Shown in pieces: positions 1 to 5,458 of a stretch of DNA of 11,943 nt. Each line of letters begins with the position of its first letter. Positions within the stretch are counted from its first letter, which is position 1. The notes under the pieces are model-generated. The model worked only from the letters and a program-made list of their open reading frames with translations, was not told the DNA's origin and did not search any database. The DNA is from JAZNGX01 sp045576675 (GTDB taxonomy: Bacteria; Bacillota; Clostridia; Monoglobales; Firm-18). A program made the translations under genes and the position numbers. The stretch lies in assembly GCA_045576675.1 (NCBI GenBank), contig JAZNGX010000057.1, positions 1-11,943 on the forward strand, given 5' to 3'.

Positions 1-52
1 GTGGCGATAACAATAGCGGTCATAATGACTGTTGCAACGACTGCTGCTGATT

Positions 53-577
53 TCAGTAAAAAAACATTCTGACTAAAATTACGCTTGCAGCCATTGCGGC
101 AAAATCAGCACACAATGCGGCTTTTACAGTGTATCTTGAATTTGTTATGCCGACACTTCCAAGATACACTGCAAGCGTATAAAAGGTTGTTTCGGTTGAC
201 CCTGCCATAACTGAAGCACATCTGCCTAAAAATGAGTCTGCACCATATGTTTTTATTATGTCATTGATTATAGCTAATGCACCACTGCCCGATATGGGAC
301 GCATCAATGATAGCGGGACAAGCTCTTTCGGGAATTTTATTTTATTCAATATCGGCTCTGCTGCCGAGCATAAAAGGTCGATTGCACCCGATGCACGTAG
401 CATTGAAATTGCACACACCAGCCCTATAAGTGACGGAAGTATTTTTATTGTTGTTTCTATTCCTTCAGTTGCTCCTGATGTAAAGCATTCAAATATGCTG
501 ATTCTCTTCAAAAGGCCATAACCAACTATAGCAGTAATGATTAGAGGTATAATTGCAATTGATATGTAATTTAACAT
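53..577 (-). CDS. spmB: Spore maturation protein B
   Basis: Polytopic membrane protein of 174 residues (the B. subtilis protein is of similar size, about 178) that acts with SpmA in dehydration of the spore core and hence spore heat resistance. It is a nucleoside-recognition/Gate-domain family protein. Visible family motifs are RPISGSGAL at residues about 93-101 and MAGSTETTFYTLAVYLG at about 124-140; the rest is hydrophobic helices. The ATG at 577 is chosen because an AAAGGAGA ribosome binding site lies at 583-590, five bases upstream; the longer open frame reaching 649 would add a cysteine-rich, non-family N-terminus translated from spmA. Its first 7 bp overlap the end of spmA, so the two are very likely translationally coupled and cotranscribed. 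The transported substrate, if any, is unknown in the family. Confidence 0.95.
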   Translation of the reverse strand: MLNYISIAIIPLIITAIVGYGLLKRISIFECFTSGATEGIETTIKILPSLIGLVCAISMLRASGAIDLLCSAAEPILNKIKFPKELVPLSLMRPISGSGALAIINDIIKTYGADSFLGRCASVMAGSTETTFYTLAVYLGSVGITNSRYTVKAALCADFAAMAASVILVRMFFY

Positions 578-1152
578 TGCTGTCTCCTTTTTGCCAAAAG
601 CTTTGCAACGCACACACCTGTTGTTATAGATATTATGCTGGCAAGCCATACCGGAATTATTATCTCAAAGCTGTTTGCGGAGCAAGCGGCTTGCCTTAAT
701 GCCAGCACCGTTGATGGAATTAACTCAAGAGAGGCAGTGTTTATTACAACAAACATACATATTTCATCACTAGCTGACTTTGACGGATTTGCTTTATAAA
801 GCTCTTTCATTGCCTTTAATCCAAGAGGAGTGGCGGCATTAGACATACCAAACAGATTTGCTGTCATATTCATTGTTATGGCTTTTAATGCTTCACTGTT
901 TTTGTCTATGTGTGGAAATATAATCCTTGTTACAGGTCTTAATAAGATTGTGAAAAAGTCAGTCAGTCCACTAAGACTTGCTATTTTCATAAGCCCTGTC
1001 CATAGGCACATTGTACCAAGCAGTGAAATAGCCATAGTAACTGCGTCATTAGCTCCGTTCATTGCTGCTGTGGCAACTGCTTCAAGTCTGCCTGTTATTG
1101 CACCTGTGAATATGGAAATTATTATAAGTCCGCCCCATATGTAATTAATCAT
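571..1152 (-). CDS. spmA: Spore maturation protein A
   Basis: Membrane protein of 193 residues (family about 196) required together with SpmB for full spore core dehydration. Hydrophobic helices run through the protein; the family motif MNMTANLFGMSNAATPLG lies at residues about 94-111, and a second conserved block, NTASLELIPSTV, at about 138-149. The start ATG at 1152 follows an AAGGGGAGA ribosome binding site at about 1157-1165. In B. subtilis the order is dacB-spmA-spmB under sigma-E; here no dacB lies upstream and spmA is the first gene, divergent from an AbrB-like regulator. A sigma-E-type promoter is visible directly upstream (1173-1202), giving a very short leader. Identity is confident; the exact molecular function is not established in the family. 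Confidence 0.96.
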   Translation of the reverse strand: MINYIWGGLIIISIFTGAITGRLEAVATAAMNGANDAVTMAISLLGTMCLWTGLMKIASLSGLTDFFTILLRPVTRIIFPHIDKNSEALKAITMNMTANLFGMSNAATPLGLKAMKELYKANPSKSASDEICMFVVINTASLELIPSTVLALRQAACSANSFEIIIPVWLASIISITTGVCVAKLLAKRRQQC

Positions 1153-1172
1153 TTAATCTCCCCTTTTGGTAA

Positions 1173-1202
1173 ATTTTATGAAAAGTTTAGTAAAAATATT
1201 AC
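1173..1202 (-). promoter_or_regulatory. Predicted sigma-E-type promoter of spmA
   Basis: On the minus strand the sequence reads GTAATATT (1195-1202), a 14-base spacer, then CATAAAAT (1173-1180). This fits the sigma-E pattern (-35 close to KMATATW, -10 close to CATACAnT) with one -10 mismatch. The -10 ends 20 bases before the spmA start codon, so transcription would begin just ahead of the ribosome binding site. The same elements, spacer and distance occur at spoIIP. Consensus is recalled, not computed. Confidence 0.55.
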
Positions 1203-1222
1203 TTTGTCGAAATATGTCGAAT
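1203..1222 (+). promoter_or_regulatory. Two tandem Spo0A boxes
   Basis: TTTGTCGAAA (1203-1212) is followed directly by TATGTCGAAT (1213-1222). The first is a perfect match to the 0A-box consensus TTTGTCGAAA and both contain the core TGTCGAA, spaced exactly 10 bp so that they face the same side of the helix. The B. subtilis abrB promoter has the same tandem arrangement. The pair sits just upstream of the sigma-A -35 of the AbrB-like gene and directly abuts the predicted spmA sigma-E -35, so it could act on either; control of the AbrB-like gene is the better guess. Confidence 0.7.
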
Positions 1223-1229
1223 GAAATTA

Positions 1230-1258
1230 TTTGCATAAATGGAAATAATTGGTATAAT
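1230..1258 (+). promoter_or_regulatory. Sigma-A promoter of the AbrB-like gene
   Basis: A perfect -10 TATAAT (1253-1258) with an extended TGG in front of it is preceded by TTTGCA (1230-1235, 17-base spacer) or TTGCAT (1231-1236, 16-base spacer) as -35. The transcript would start near 1265 with a leader of about 25 bases carrying the AAAGGGG ribosome binding site at 1275-1281. Confidence 0.7.
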
Positions 1259-1289
1259 AGTATATATAAAGTATAAAGGGGTGTTAATT

Positions 1290-1529
1290 ATGAAAGCAAC
1301 GGGAATAGTAAGGCACGTGGATGATTTGGGACGTATTGTTGTTCCAATTGAAATCAGAAAAAATCTTGACTTGAATCCCGGAGATTCTGTTGAGATTTTT
1401 CTTGATGACGAAATGATTGTCCTGAAAAAGTATATGCCTTGTTGCGTGTTTTGCCGTGAGGTAGAAGACGTAATATTATTCAAGGGAAAGCTTGTATGCA
1501 AAAAATGTATATCTGAAATGAACGGATAA
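1290..1529 (+). CDS. AbrB/SpoVT-type regulator with zinc-ribbon-like tail
   Basis: Small DNA-binding regulator of 79 residues. Residues 1-48 are a canonical AbrB/SpoVT swapped-hairpin domain: MKATGIVRHVDDLGR at the N-terminus, basic residues Arg8, Arg15, Arg23 and Lys24 at the positions that contact DNA in B. subtilis AbrB, and a LKKY end. Unlike B. subtilis AbrB (about 94-96 residues), the C-terminal half is replaced by about 30 residues with two CxxC pairs (Cys52/Cys55 and Cys70/Cys73, plus Cys51), which looks like a compact zinc-binding ribbon. ATG at 1290 is chosen because the AAAGGGG site at 1275-1281 precedes it and the family begins at MKATG; an upstream ATG at 1239 lies upstream of the -10 and cannot be used from that promoter. 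Tandem Spo0A boxes upstream suggest it belongs to the sporulation-entry switch. Targets are unknown. Confidence 0.9.
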   Translation: MKATGIVRHVDDLGRIVVPIEIRKNLDLNPGDSVEIFLDDEMIVLKKYMPCCVFCREVEDVILFKGKLVCKKCISEMNG

Positions 1530-1575
1530 GGGTTGCATGATTTTAACCACGGCATTTAATTACATATTGCTTAAG

Positions 1576-2880
1576 CTATTTAAACACTACCTTTACAAGG
1601 CGTTGCACGCTAAGGGTAGTGTTTATTATTTCACTTATGTAAATAACTGCTATATATCCGTAAATACCAAACCGAGGCAGTAAAAGATACAAAAGCAATA
1701 TGCTTATTACTGAATCAATTATATTATATTTCATAGATTGCAGCTGTTGATTTAAGCCTTTAAGCATACCGTCTGCAACTGCGTCAATGTACATTGTGAG
1801 TATAATTGGTGAGAGTATAAATATAAAACGCCCTGCTTCATTGTTATTATAAATTTTTAAAGCTATCGTTTTATGAAATGCAAAACAAATCATAAATATC
1901 ATTATTGCAAAAGCTGTTGTTGTAAGCAACGCTTTTTTTACTATTCTTTTTATTTGGTATGTATTACCTTTTGCGGCGTATTCCGAAAGTTCGGGTATAA
2001 GGAGATTAGCGCATGAATAAAGTATGTTCATCGGAAATGTGATTACAGGCATTACCATACCCGTAATTATTCCGTAGCCTGAAAGCGATGCTTTATATGA
2101 CAGTCCTGATTTTTGCAGACCTTTTGGCACGATTATCTGCTTTGCAGTGTTAAGTGTCGAGCGTATATATGTGCTTACTGCAAGGGGTAGTGAAATACTG
2201 ATTATTCTTTTTATAAGACCATTTGAAGTAGTAGTGGTGTATGGTTTTCTTTGGATGATATACAGAGTAAATATAAAAATGAATGAAGAAATTTCTCCGA
2301 TAACTCCGCCTATAAATATTGCTCTGCAAGCGTATGCTGTGCCATAGGGCAGCAACACCGATAACAGAATAGAAACTGAGCACATTCTTATAATAAGCTC
2401 AAATACCTGCACAACAGAAGTTTTAATAACGTGCTTTAGTGCTGTGAAGTATCCGTTTAATGCTGAAGAAAGAGAAATGAATGGCATACTGAGTGCCAGT
2501 GTTTTGATACACTCAACTGAACGTATATCGTTAAGCAATACTGTTCCTATAGCATTTGCATTAAATATTAATAAAAGCATAGAAAATATGCCAAAGCAAA
2601 AGCTGTAGCAAAGGCATAAAGACATTATTCTTTTAACTGTACTGTAGTTTTTAAGGGCATTTTCTTCTGAAACAAGCCTGGTTACAGTCAGGCTTATTCC
2701 TGAGGTTGCAAGAGTGACGGAAAATCCATAAACTGACATTATAAGATGATACAGGCCTATGCCCTCTGCACCGATTTTTTTTGCCAGCCAGACATTAAAT
2801 GTTATATTTACAGTTTGAATTATAAGAGAAGCTAATGTTAGTATAAAAACGTTGATAAAAAACACATATATCTTTTTCAT
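1576..2880 (-). CDS. SpoVB-type oligosaccharide/lipid flippase family protein
   Basis: Polytopic membrane protein of 434 residues of the polysaccharide-transporter/MurJ-like (MOP) superfamily, closest by recollection to stage V sporulation protein B, which acts in spore cortex synthesis, probably moving a lipid-linked precursor across a membrane. The N-terminus (NITFNVWLAKKIGAEGIGLY at residues about 25-44, then a TSGISLTVTRLVSEE block at about 59-73) is typical of SpoVB. About 12 hydrophobic segments can be counted by eye, against 14 in the 518-residue B. subtilis SpoVB, so this is a short version that seems to lack a C-terminal pair of helices. The start is the ATG at 2880; no upstream in-frame start exists and no convincing Shine-Dalgarno precedes it. 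It stands convergent to the AbrB-like gene and downstream of rpsT, from which a terminator separates it. Several paralogues of this family are common in Clostridia, so the symbol spoVB is not assigned. Confidence 0.82.
   Translation of the reverse strand: MKKIYVFFINVFILTLASLIIQTVNITFNVWLAKKIGAEGIGLYHLIMSVYGFSVTLATSGISLTVTRLVSEENALKNYSTVKRIMSLCLCYSFCFGIFSMLLLIFNANAIGTVLLNDIRSVECIKTLALSMPFISLSSALNGYFTALKHVIKTSVVQVFELIIRMCSVSILLSVLLPYGTAYACRAIFIGGVIGEISSFIFIFTLYIIQRKPYTTTTSNGLIKRIISISLPLAVSTYIRSTLNTAKQIIVPKGLQKSGLSYKASLSGYGIITGMVMPVITFPMNILYSCANLLIPELSEYAAKGNTYQIKRIVKKALLTTTAFAIMIFMICFAFHKTIALKIYNNNEAGRFIFILSPIILTMYIDAVADGMLKGLNQQLQSMKYNIIDSVISILLLYLLLPRFGIYGYIAVIYISEIINTTLSVQRLVKVVFK
1581..1625 (+). 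terminator. Inverted repeat, possible terminator of the AbrB-like transcript
   Basis: TAAACACTACC (1581-1591) and GGTAGTGTTTA (1615-1625) form an 11-bp perfect stem; inside the loop GCGT (1600-1603) and ACGC (1607-1610) can pair as a second small stem. On the plus strand the stem is followed by a loosely T-rich TTATTATTTC. It lies inside the last codons of the convergent SpoVB-like gene. The large loop and imperfect U-tract make terminator function uncertain. Confidence 0.35.
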
Positions 2881-2885
2881 AGTAA

Positions 2886-2915
2886 AATATATGCATAAAG
2901 GGAATGTATTTATGA
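2886..2915 (-). promoter_or_regulatory. Candidate sigma-E-type promoter of the SpoVB-like gene
   Basis: On the minus strand TCATAAA (2909-2915) resembles a sigma-E -35 and CATATATT (2886-2893) a -10, 15 bases apart. The -10 ends only five bases before the start codon, so the mRNA would begin at or next to the ATG and be essentially leaderless, which would agree with the missing ribosome binding site. An alternative -10, CATAAATA (2907-2914), has no good -35. Confidence 0.3.
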
Positions 2916-2917
2916 TG

Positions 2918-2956
2918 AAAAAAGCGAAAGGACTGTTGTGCGCATCAACAGTCCTT
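2918..2956 (-). terminator. Intrinsic terminator of rpsT
   Basis: AAGGACTGTTG (2928-2938) and CAACAGTCCTT (2946-2956) form an 11-bp perfect stem with a 7-base loop. Read on the minus strand, it is followed by TCGC and a run of six T (2918-2923). It ends rpsT transcription 16 bases past its stop codon and separates it from the SpoVB-like gene. Confidence 0.85.
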
Positions 2957-2971
2957 AAAAATCACAAAAAA

Positions 2972-3235
2972 TTAAGCAACCTTGTTAAGTTTGATTGAAA
3001 GCTGTGACTTCTTTCTTGCACCGGTATTCTTATGCATAATACCCTTGCTAACAGCCTGATCAAGCTTCTTAACAGCAAGCTTGTAAGCAGCAATAGCTTC
3101 GTCCTTATTACCACCCTCAGCAAGTAACTCGAATTTTTTAATATATGTTTTAAGTTCAGATTTTAACATCTGATTACGCAATGTTTTGGTTTTGATAACC
3201 TTAACTCTTTTTTTCGCTGATTTAATGTTTGGCAT
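2972..3235 (-). CDS. rpsT: 30S ribosomal protein S20
   Basis: Primary 16S rRNA-binding protein of the small ribosomal subunit, 87 residues, the usual length. It has the family signature: N-terminal MPNIKSAKKRVKV, a central KTYIKKFELLAEGGNKDEAIAAY block and the C-terminal MHKNTGARKKSQLSIKLNK basic region. The start at 3235 is set by the AGGAGGTGA site at 3241-3249, five bases upstream; a three-residue N-terminal extension is open but would start within that site. It is divergent from gpr, the same neighbourhood as in B. subtilis (rpsT next to gpr-spoIIP). It has its own sigma-A promoter and terminator, so it is a single-gene unit. Confidence 0.98.
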   Translation of the reverse strand: MPNIKSAKKRVKVIKTKTLRNQMLKSELKTYIKKFELLAEGGNKDEAIAAYKLAVKKLDQAVSKGIMHKNTGARKKSQLSIKLNKVA

Positions 3236-3270
3236 TGGTTTCACCTCCTATGCATTATTACACAAAATGT

Positions 3271-3299
3271 ATTTTAACACAACAATCTTCAAAATGCAA
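3271..3299 (-). promoter_or_regulatory. Sigma-A promoter of rpsT
   Basis: Minus strand: -35 TTGCAT (3294-3299), a 17-base spacer, and -10 TAAAAT (3271-3276) with an extended TGT before it. Transcription would start near 3264 and give a leader of about 30 bases with the strong ribosome binding site. Confidence 0.75.
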
Positions 3300-3307
3300 G
3301 GCTTTTT

Positions 3308-3337
3308 TGAATATTTTTTTAAAAAATGCAAAAATTA
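3308..3337 (+). promoter_or_regulatory. Candidate sigma-G/F-type promoter of gpr
   Basis: TGAATA (3308-3313) is a perfect match to the sigma-G -35 (TGMATA); 17 bases later AAAATTA (3331-3337) is a weak match to the -10 (CATWMTA). It ends 20 bases before the gpr start. Forespore expression is expected from B. subtilis gpr, but the -10 is poor, so this is tentative. Confidence 0.35.
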
Positions 3338-3357
3338 TTGATTAATGAGGTGAATAT

Positions 3358-4329
3358 ATGGAAAAACGAACTGACCTTGCATTAGAGGCACACGAGCTAT
3401 ATCAGCAAACAGAGAAAAACGAAAATGTTCCGGGTGTATGTATTAATATAGAAAAAAGCGGTGAAATAACAGTCAGCCGTGTTTGCATTACAGATGAATC
3501 AGGCTGTAAGGCTTTGGGAAAGCCTGTCGGTAATTATATAACAATCGAAATCCCCGAGCTTATTCATAAAACAGAGGAATTGTATGAAAAAACCGTTGTT
3601 GTTCTTGCCAATGAGCTTGAAAAGCTTGTTAAGATTGACAAAGATGGCCTTGTGCTTGTTGTGGGGCTTGGTAACAGAAACATAACTGCCGATGCACTTG
3701 GACCAAAGGTGGTGTCACAGCTTCTGGTAACAAGGCACTTGTTTGAGCTTATGCCTGAAGAGCTTGAGGATGGCATAAGACCTGTCTGTGCAGTATCGCC
3801 CGGGGTTCTTGGAATAACGGGTATTGAAACAGGCGAGATTTTAAAGGGTGTATCAGAAAAAGTGAATCCTGACCTTATAATTGTAATAGACGCTCTTGCA
3901 TCGAGAAAGCTTGAAAGAGTAAGTACAACTATTCAGTTAAGCGACACAGGGCTTACACCCGGAAGTGGTATAGGCAACGTAAGAATGGCTATAAACGAAA
4001 AAACAATGGGCGTACCTGTGATTGCAATTGGTGTTCCGACAGTTGTTGATGCGGCAACTATGGCAAACGACACAATTGATATGGTGATAGACAGGCTTAT
4101 GGAGCAGACAACAAAGGACAGTGATTTTTATGTTTTGTTAAAAAGTCTAGACAGAAATGAAAAGTACAGTCTTATTAATGAAATTTTGTCAAAGGAATAT
4201 ATGAATCTTGTTGTTACTCCAAAGGAGGTTGATGAGATTATAGAGGATATTTCAGAAATCATTGCAAATGGCATTAATGCAACGATGCACAGTGCAGTAA
4301 GTGTTCGGGATATTAACAGATACAAGTAA
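3358..4329 (+). CDS. gpr: Germination protease (GPR), SASP endopeptidase
   Basis: Aspartic-type endopeptidase that starts degradation of small acid-soluble spore proteins during germination; made in the forespore as a zymogen that cleaves its own N-terminus. 323 residues, against about 370 in Bacillus. Conserved blocks are RTDLALEA (residues 4-11), VVGLGNRNITADALGPKVV (101-119), the region VSPGVLGITGIETGEI (146-161), VIDALASRKLERV (176-188) and GVPVIAIGVPTVVDA (218-232), with VVTPKEVDEIIED near the C-terminus. The two catalytic aspartates of B. megaterium GPR (Asp127, Asp193) correspond to Asp112 and Asp178 here, with the same 66-residue separation. The RTD-L site recalled as the autocleavage point gives a propeptide of only six residues. 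ATG at 3358 follows GAGGTGA at 3347-3353. It lies upstream of spoIIP, as in B. subtilis. Confidence 0.97.
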   Translation: MEKRTDLALEAHELYQQTEKNENVPGVCINIEKSGEITVSRVCITDESGCKALGKPVGNYITIEIPELIHKTEELYEKTVVVLANELEKLVKIDKDGLVLVVGLGNRNITADALGPKVVSQLLVTRHLFELMPEELEDGIRPVCAVSPGVLGITGIETGEILKGVSEKVNPDLIIVIDALASRKLERVSTTIQLSDTGLTPGSGIGNVRMAINEKTMGVPVIAIGVPTVVDAATMANDTIDMVIDRLMEQTTKDSDFYVLLKSLDRNEKYSLINEILSKEYMNLVVTPKEVDEIIEDISEIIANGINATMHSAVSVRDINRYK

Positions 4330-4355
4330 TATTAAATGACCTTCAAGCATAAATT
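4326..4355 (+). promoter_or_regulatory. Predicted sigma-E-type promoter of spoIIP
   Basis: GTAATATT (4326-4333) overlaps the gpr stop codon (4327-4329); a 14-base spacer leads to CATAAATT (4348-4355), 7 of 8 to the sigma-E -10 CATACAnT. The -10 ends 20 bases before the spoIIP start codon, exactly as at spmA, and the -35 is identical to that of spmA. Transcription should start at about 4358-4363, right at the ribosome binding site. In B. subtilis spoIIP is made in the mother cell under sigma-E. Confidence 0.6.
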
Positions 4356-4388
4356 CTATTTGGGAGGTGATATGCTTGAAGGTTTTTT
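4339..4388 (+). terminator. Terminator-like hairpin between gpr and spoIIP, enclosing the spoIIP ribosome binding site
   Basis: ACCTTCAAGCATA (4339-4351) and TATGCTTGAAGGT (4371-4383) are a 13-bp perfect inverted repeat with a 19-base loop, followed by a run of six T (4383-4388). This has the form of a Rho-independent terminator for transcripts coming out of gpr. Its 3' arm contains the spoIIP start codon (4376-4378) and its loop contains the spoIIP Shine-Dalgarno. Its 5' arm overlaps the -10 of the predicted spoIIP promoter, so the spoIIP transcript itself would lack that arm. Confidence 0.65.
4362..4370 (+). promoter_or_regulatory. Ribosome binding site that sets the TTG start of spoIIP
   Basis: GGGAGGTGA is a near-perfect Shine-Dalgarno. 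Five bases after it lies TTG (4376), in frame with SpoIIP. The ATG at 4372 is out of frame (it encodes six residues, then a stop), and the GTG at 4367 lies inside the ribosome binding site itself. Confidence 0.85.
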
Positions 4389-5458
4389 ATAGTCATAAAA
4401 ACATTGTATATAAAGCGGCTGTTGTATTGACAGTTATACTTTCGCTGTTTTTCGGACAGGCTGTCATTAACTCGTTTGGGAAATACGTGTCTGACGAAAT
4501 ATTTTCTATAATAATAAGATATGCAGTGCCTTTGTATGATGATGGTGCCGAAAGTATGGCAGATGTTCTTAACAGTATACTTGGGTTTGATGCAACAAAT
4601 CCAAAATCCATAATTGAAAATCAACCTGTTATGGCTGAAAAAGGTGAAGATAAAACTGATGCATTGCCCGAAGTAAATGTAAAAGAACGTGCCGTTCAGG
4701 CAAGTACGTTTGCCGAGTATAACACTGCACGTGGGATTGAGCTGAAAAACAGCACCAATTATACGCCTGATATTGATAAGCTTATAAATGAAGAGCTTTC
4801 GTTTAAAATAAATAAAACTGAACCATCTGTGCTTATAGTGCATACTCATACGTCCGAAGCGTATCTACCTGTTGAAACAGAGGATTTTGTTCAGTCCGAC
4901 CCTAACAGAACACAAAACCCAAAGTACAACGTTGTAAGAGTTGGTGATGAATTTAAAAAAGCACTCGAAAGCAAGGGGGTAGTTGTTATACACGACAAAA
5001 CTGTTCACGATTACCCGTCATACAATGGTTCGTACATAAATACATTAAAAACAATCGAAAAGCAAATTGCTAAAAATCCGTCAATTAAAATAGTTGTAGA
5101 TATTCATCGTGATGCTGTTGAGGCTGACGGGACAGTGTATAAGTTTTCTACCGAAATAGAACACAAAAAATGTGCACAGGTTATGATTGTGACAGGCAGT
5201 GATGCAAATGGTATTGAAAATCCAAACTGGCGTGAAAATTTAAAATTTGCATTAAAATTTCAACGAAGAATGAATTTATTATATCCTGGGCTTACAAGAG
5301 CAGTATCACTTGTTCGCGAAAGATATAATACGCATATAACAACAGGCTCGCTGATTCTTGAAGTCGGCACAACAGGAAACACCCTTGAAGAAGCTGTAAA
5401 CGCAGCATATTACAGCGGGCTTGCACTTGGTGATATGCTTGGTTATATTTCAGAATAG
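4376..5458 (+). CDS. spoIIP: Stage II sporulation protein P (engulfment peptidoglycan hydrolase)
   Basis: Membrane-anchored amidase and endopeptidase of the SpoIID-SpoIIM-SpoIIP machine that thins septal peptidoglycan and drives engulfment of the forespore; acts from the mother cell on its outer face. 360 residues from the TTG start (B. subtilis about 400). One membrane segment lies at residues about 9-27, then a linker of about 120 residues, then the catalytic domain: VLIVHTHTSEAYLP (about 152-165, with putative zinc ligands His and Glu161), VVDIHRDAV (about 240-248, His244) and a C-terminal ILEVGTTGNTLEEA block. TTG at 4376 is preferred because GGGAGGTGA ends five bases before it; the GTG at 4367 would add three residues but lies within that site. 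It is separated from gpr by 46 bp containing its own promoter and a hairpin. It overlaps the convergent ytaF by 9 bp. Confidence 0.96.
   Translation: MKVFYSHKNIVYKAAVVLTVILSLFFGQAVINSFGKYVSDEIFSIIIRYAVPLYDDGAESMADVLNSILGFDATNPKSIIENQPVMAEKGEDKTDALPEVNVKERAVQASTFAEYNTARGIELKNSTNYTPDIDKLINEELSFKINKTEPSVLIVHTHTSEAYLPVETEDFVQSDPNRTQNPKYNVVRVGDEFKKALESKGVVVIHDKTVHDYPSYNGSYINTLKTIEKQIAKNPSIKIVVDIHRDAVEADGTVYKFSTEIEHKKCAQVMIVTGSDANGIENPNWRENLKFALKFQRRMNLLYPGLTRAVSLVRERYNTHITTGSLILEVGTTGNTLEEAVNAAYYSGLALGDMLGYISE

Noticed and set aside
258..521. Plus-strand open frames opposite spmA, spmB and other genes
   Set aside because: They are antisense shadows of well-supported genes, with no ribosome binding sites or recognisable domains.
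1239..1289. Upstream ATG extending the AbrB-like protein by 17 residues
   Set aside because: It lies upstream of the promoter -10, has no ribosome binding site and departs from the family N-terminus.
3301..3330. T-run and A-run between rpsT and gpr as a terminator
   Set aside because: The inverted A/T stretch has no GC stem, and it lies between two divergent gene starts where no transcript ends.
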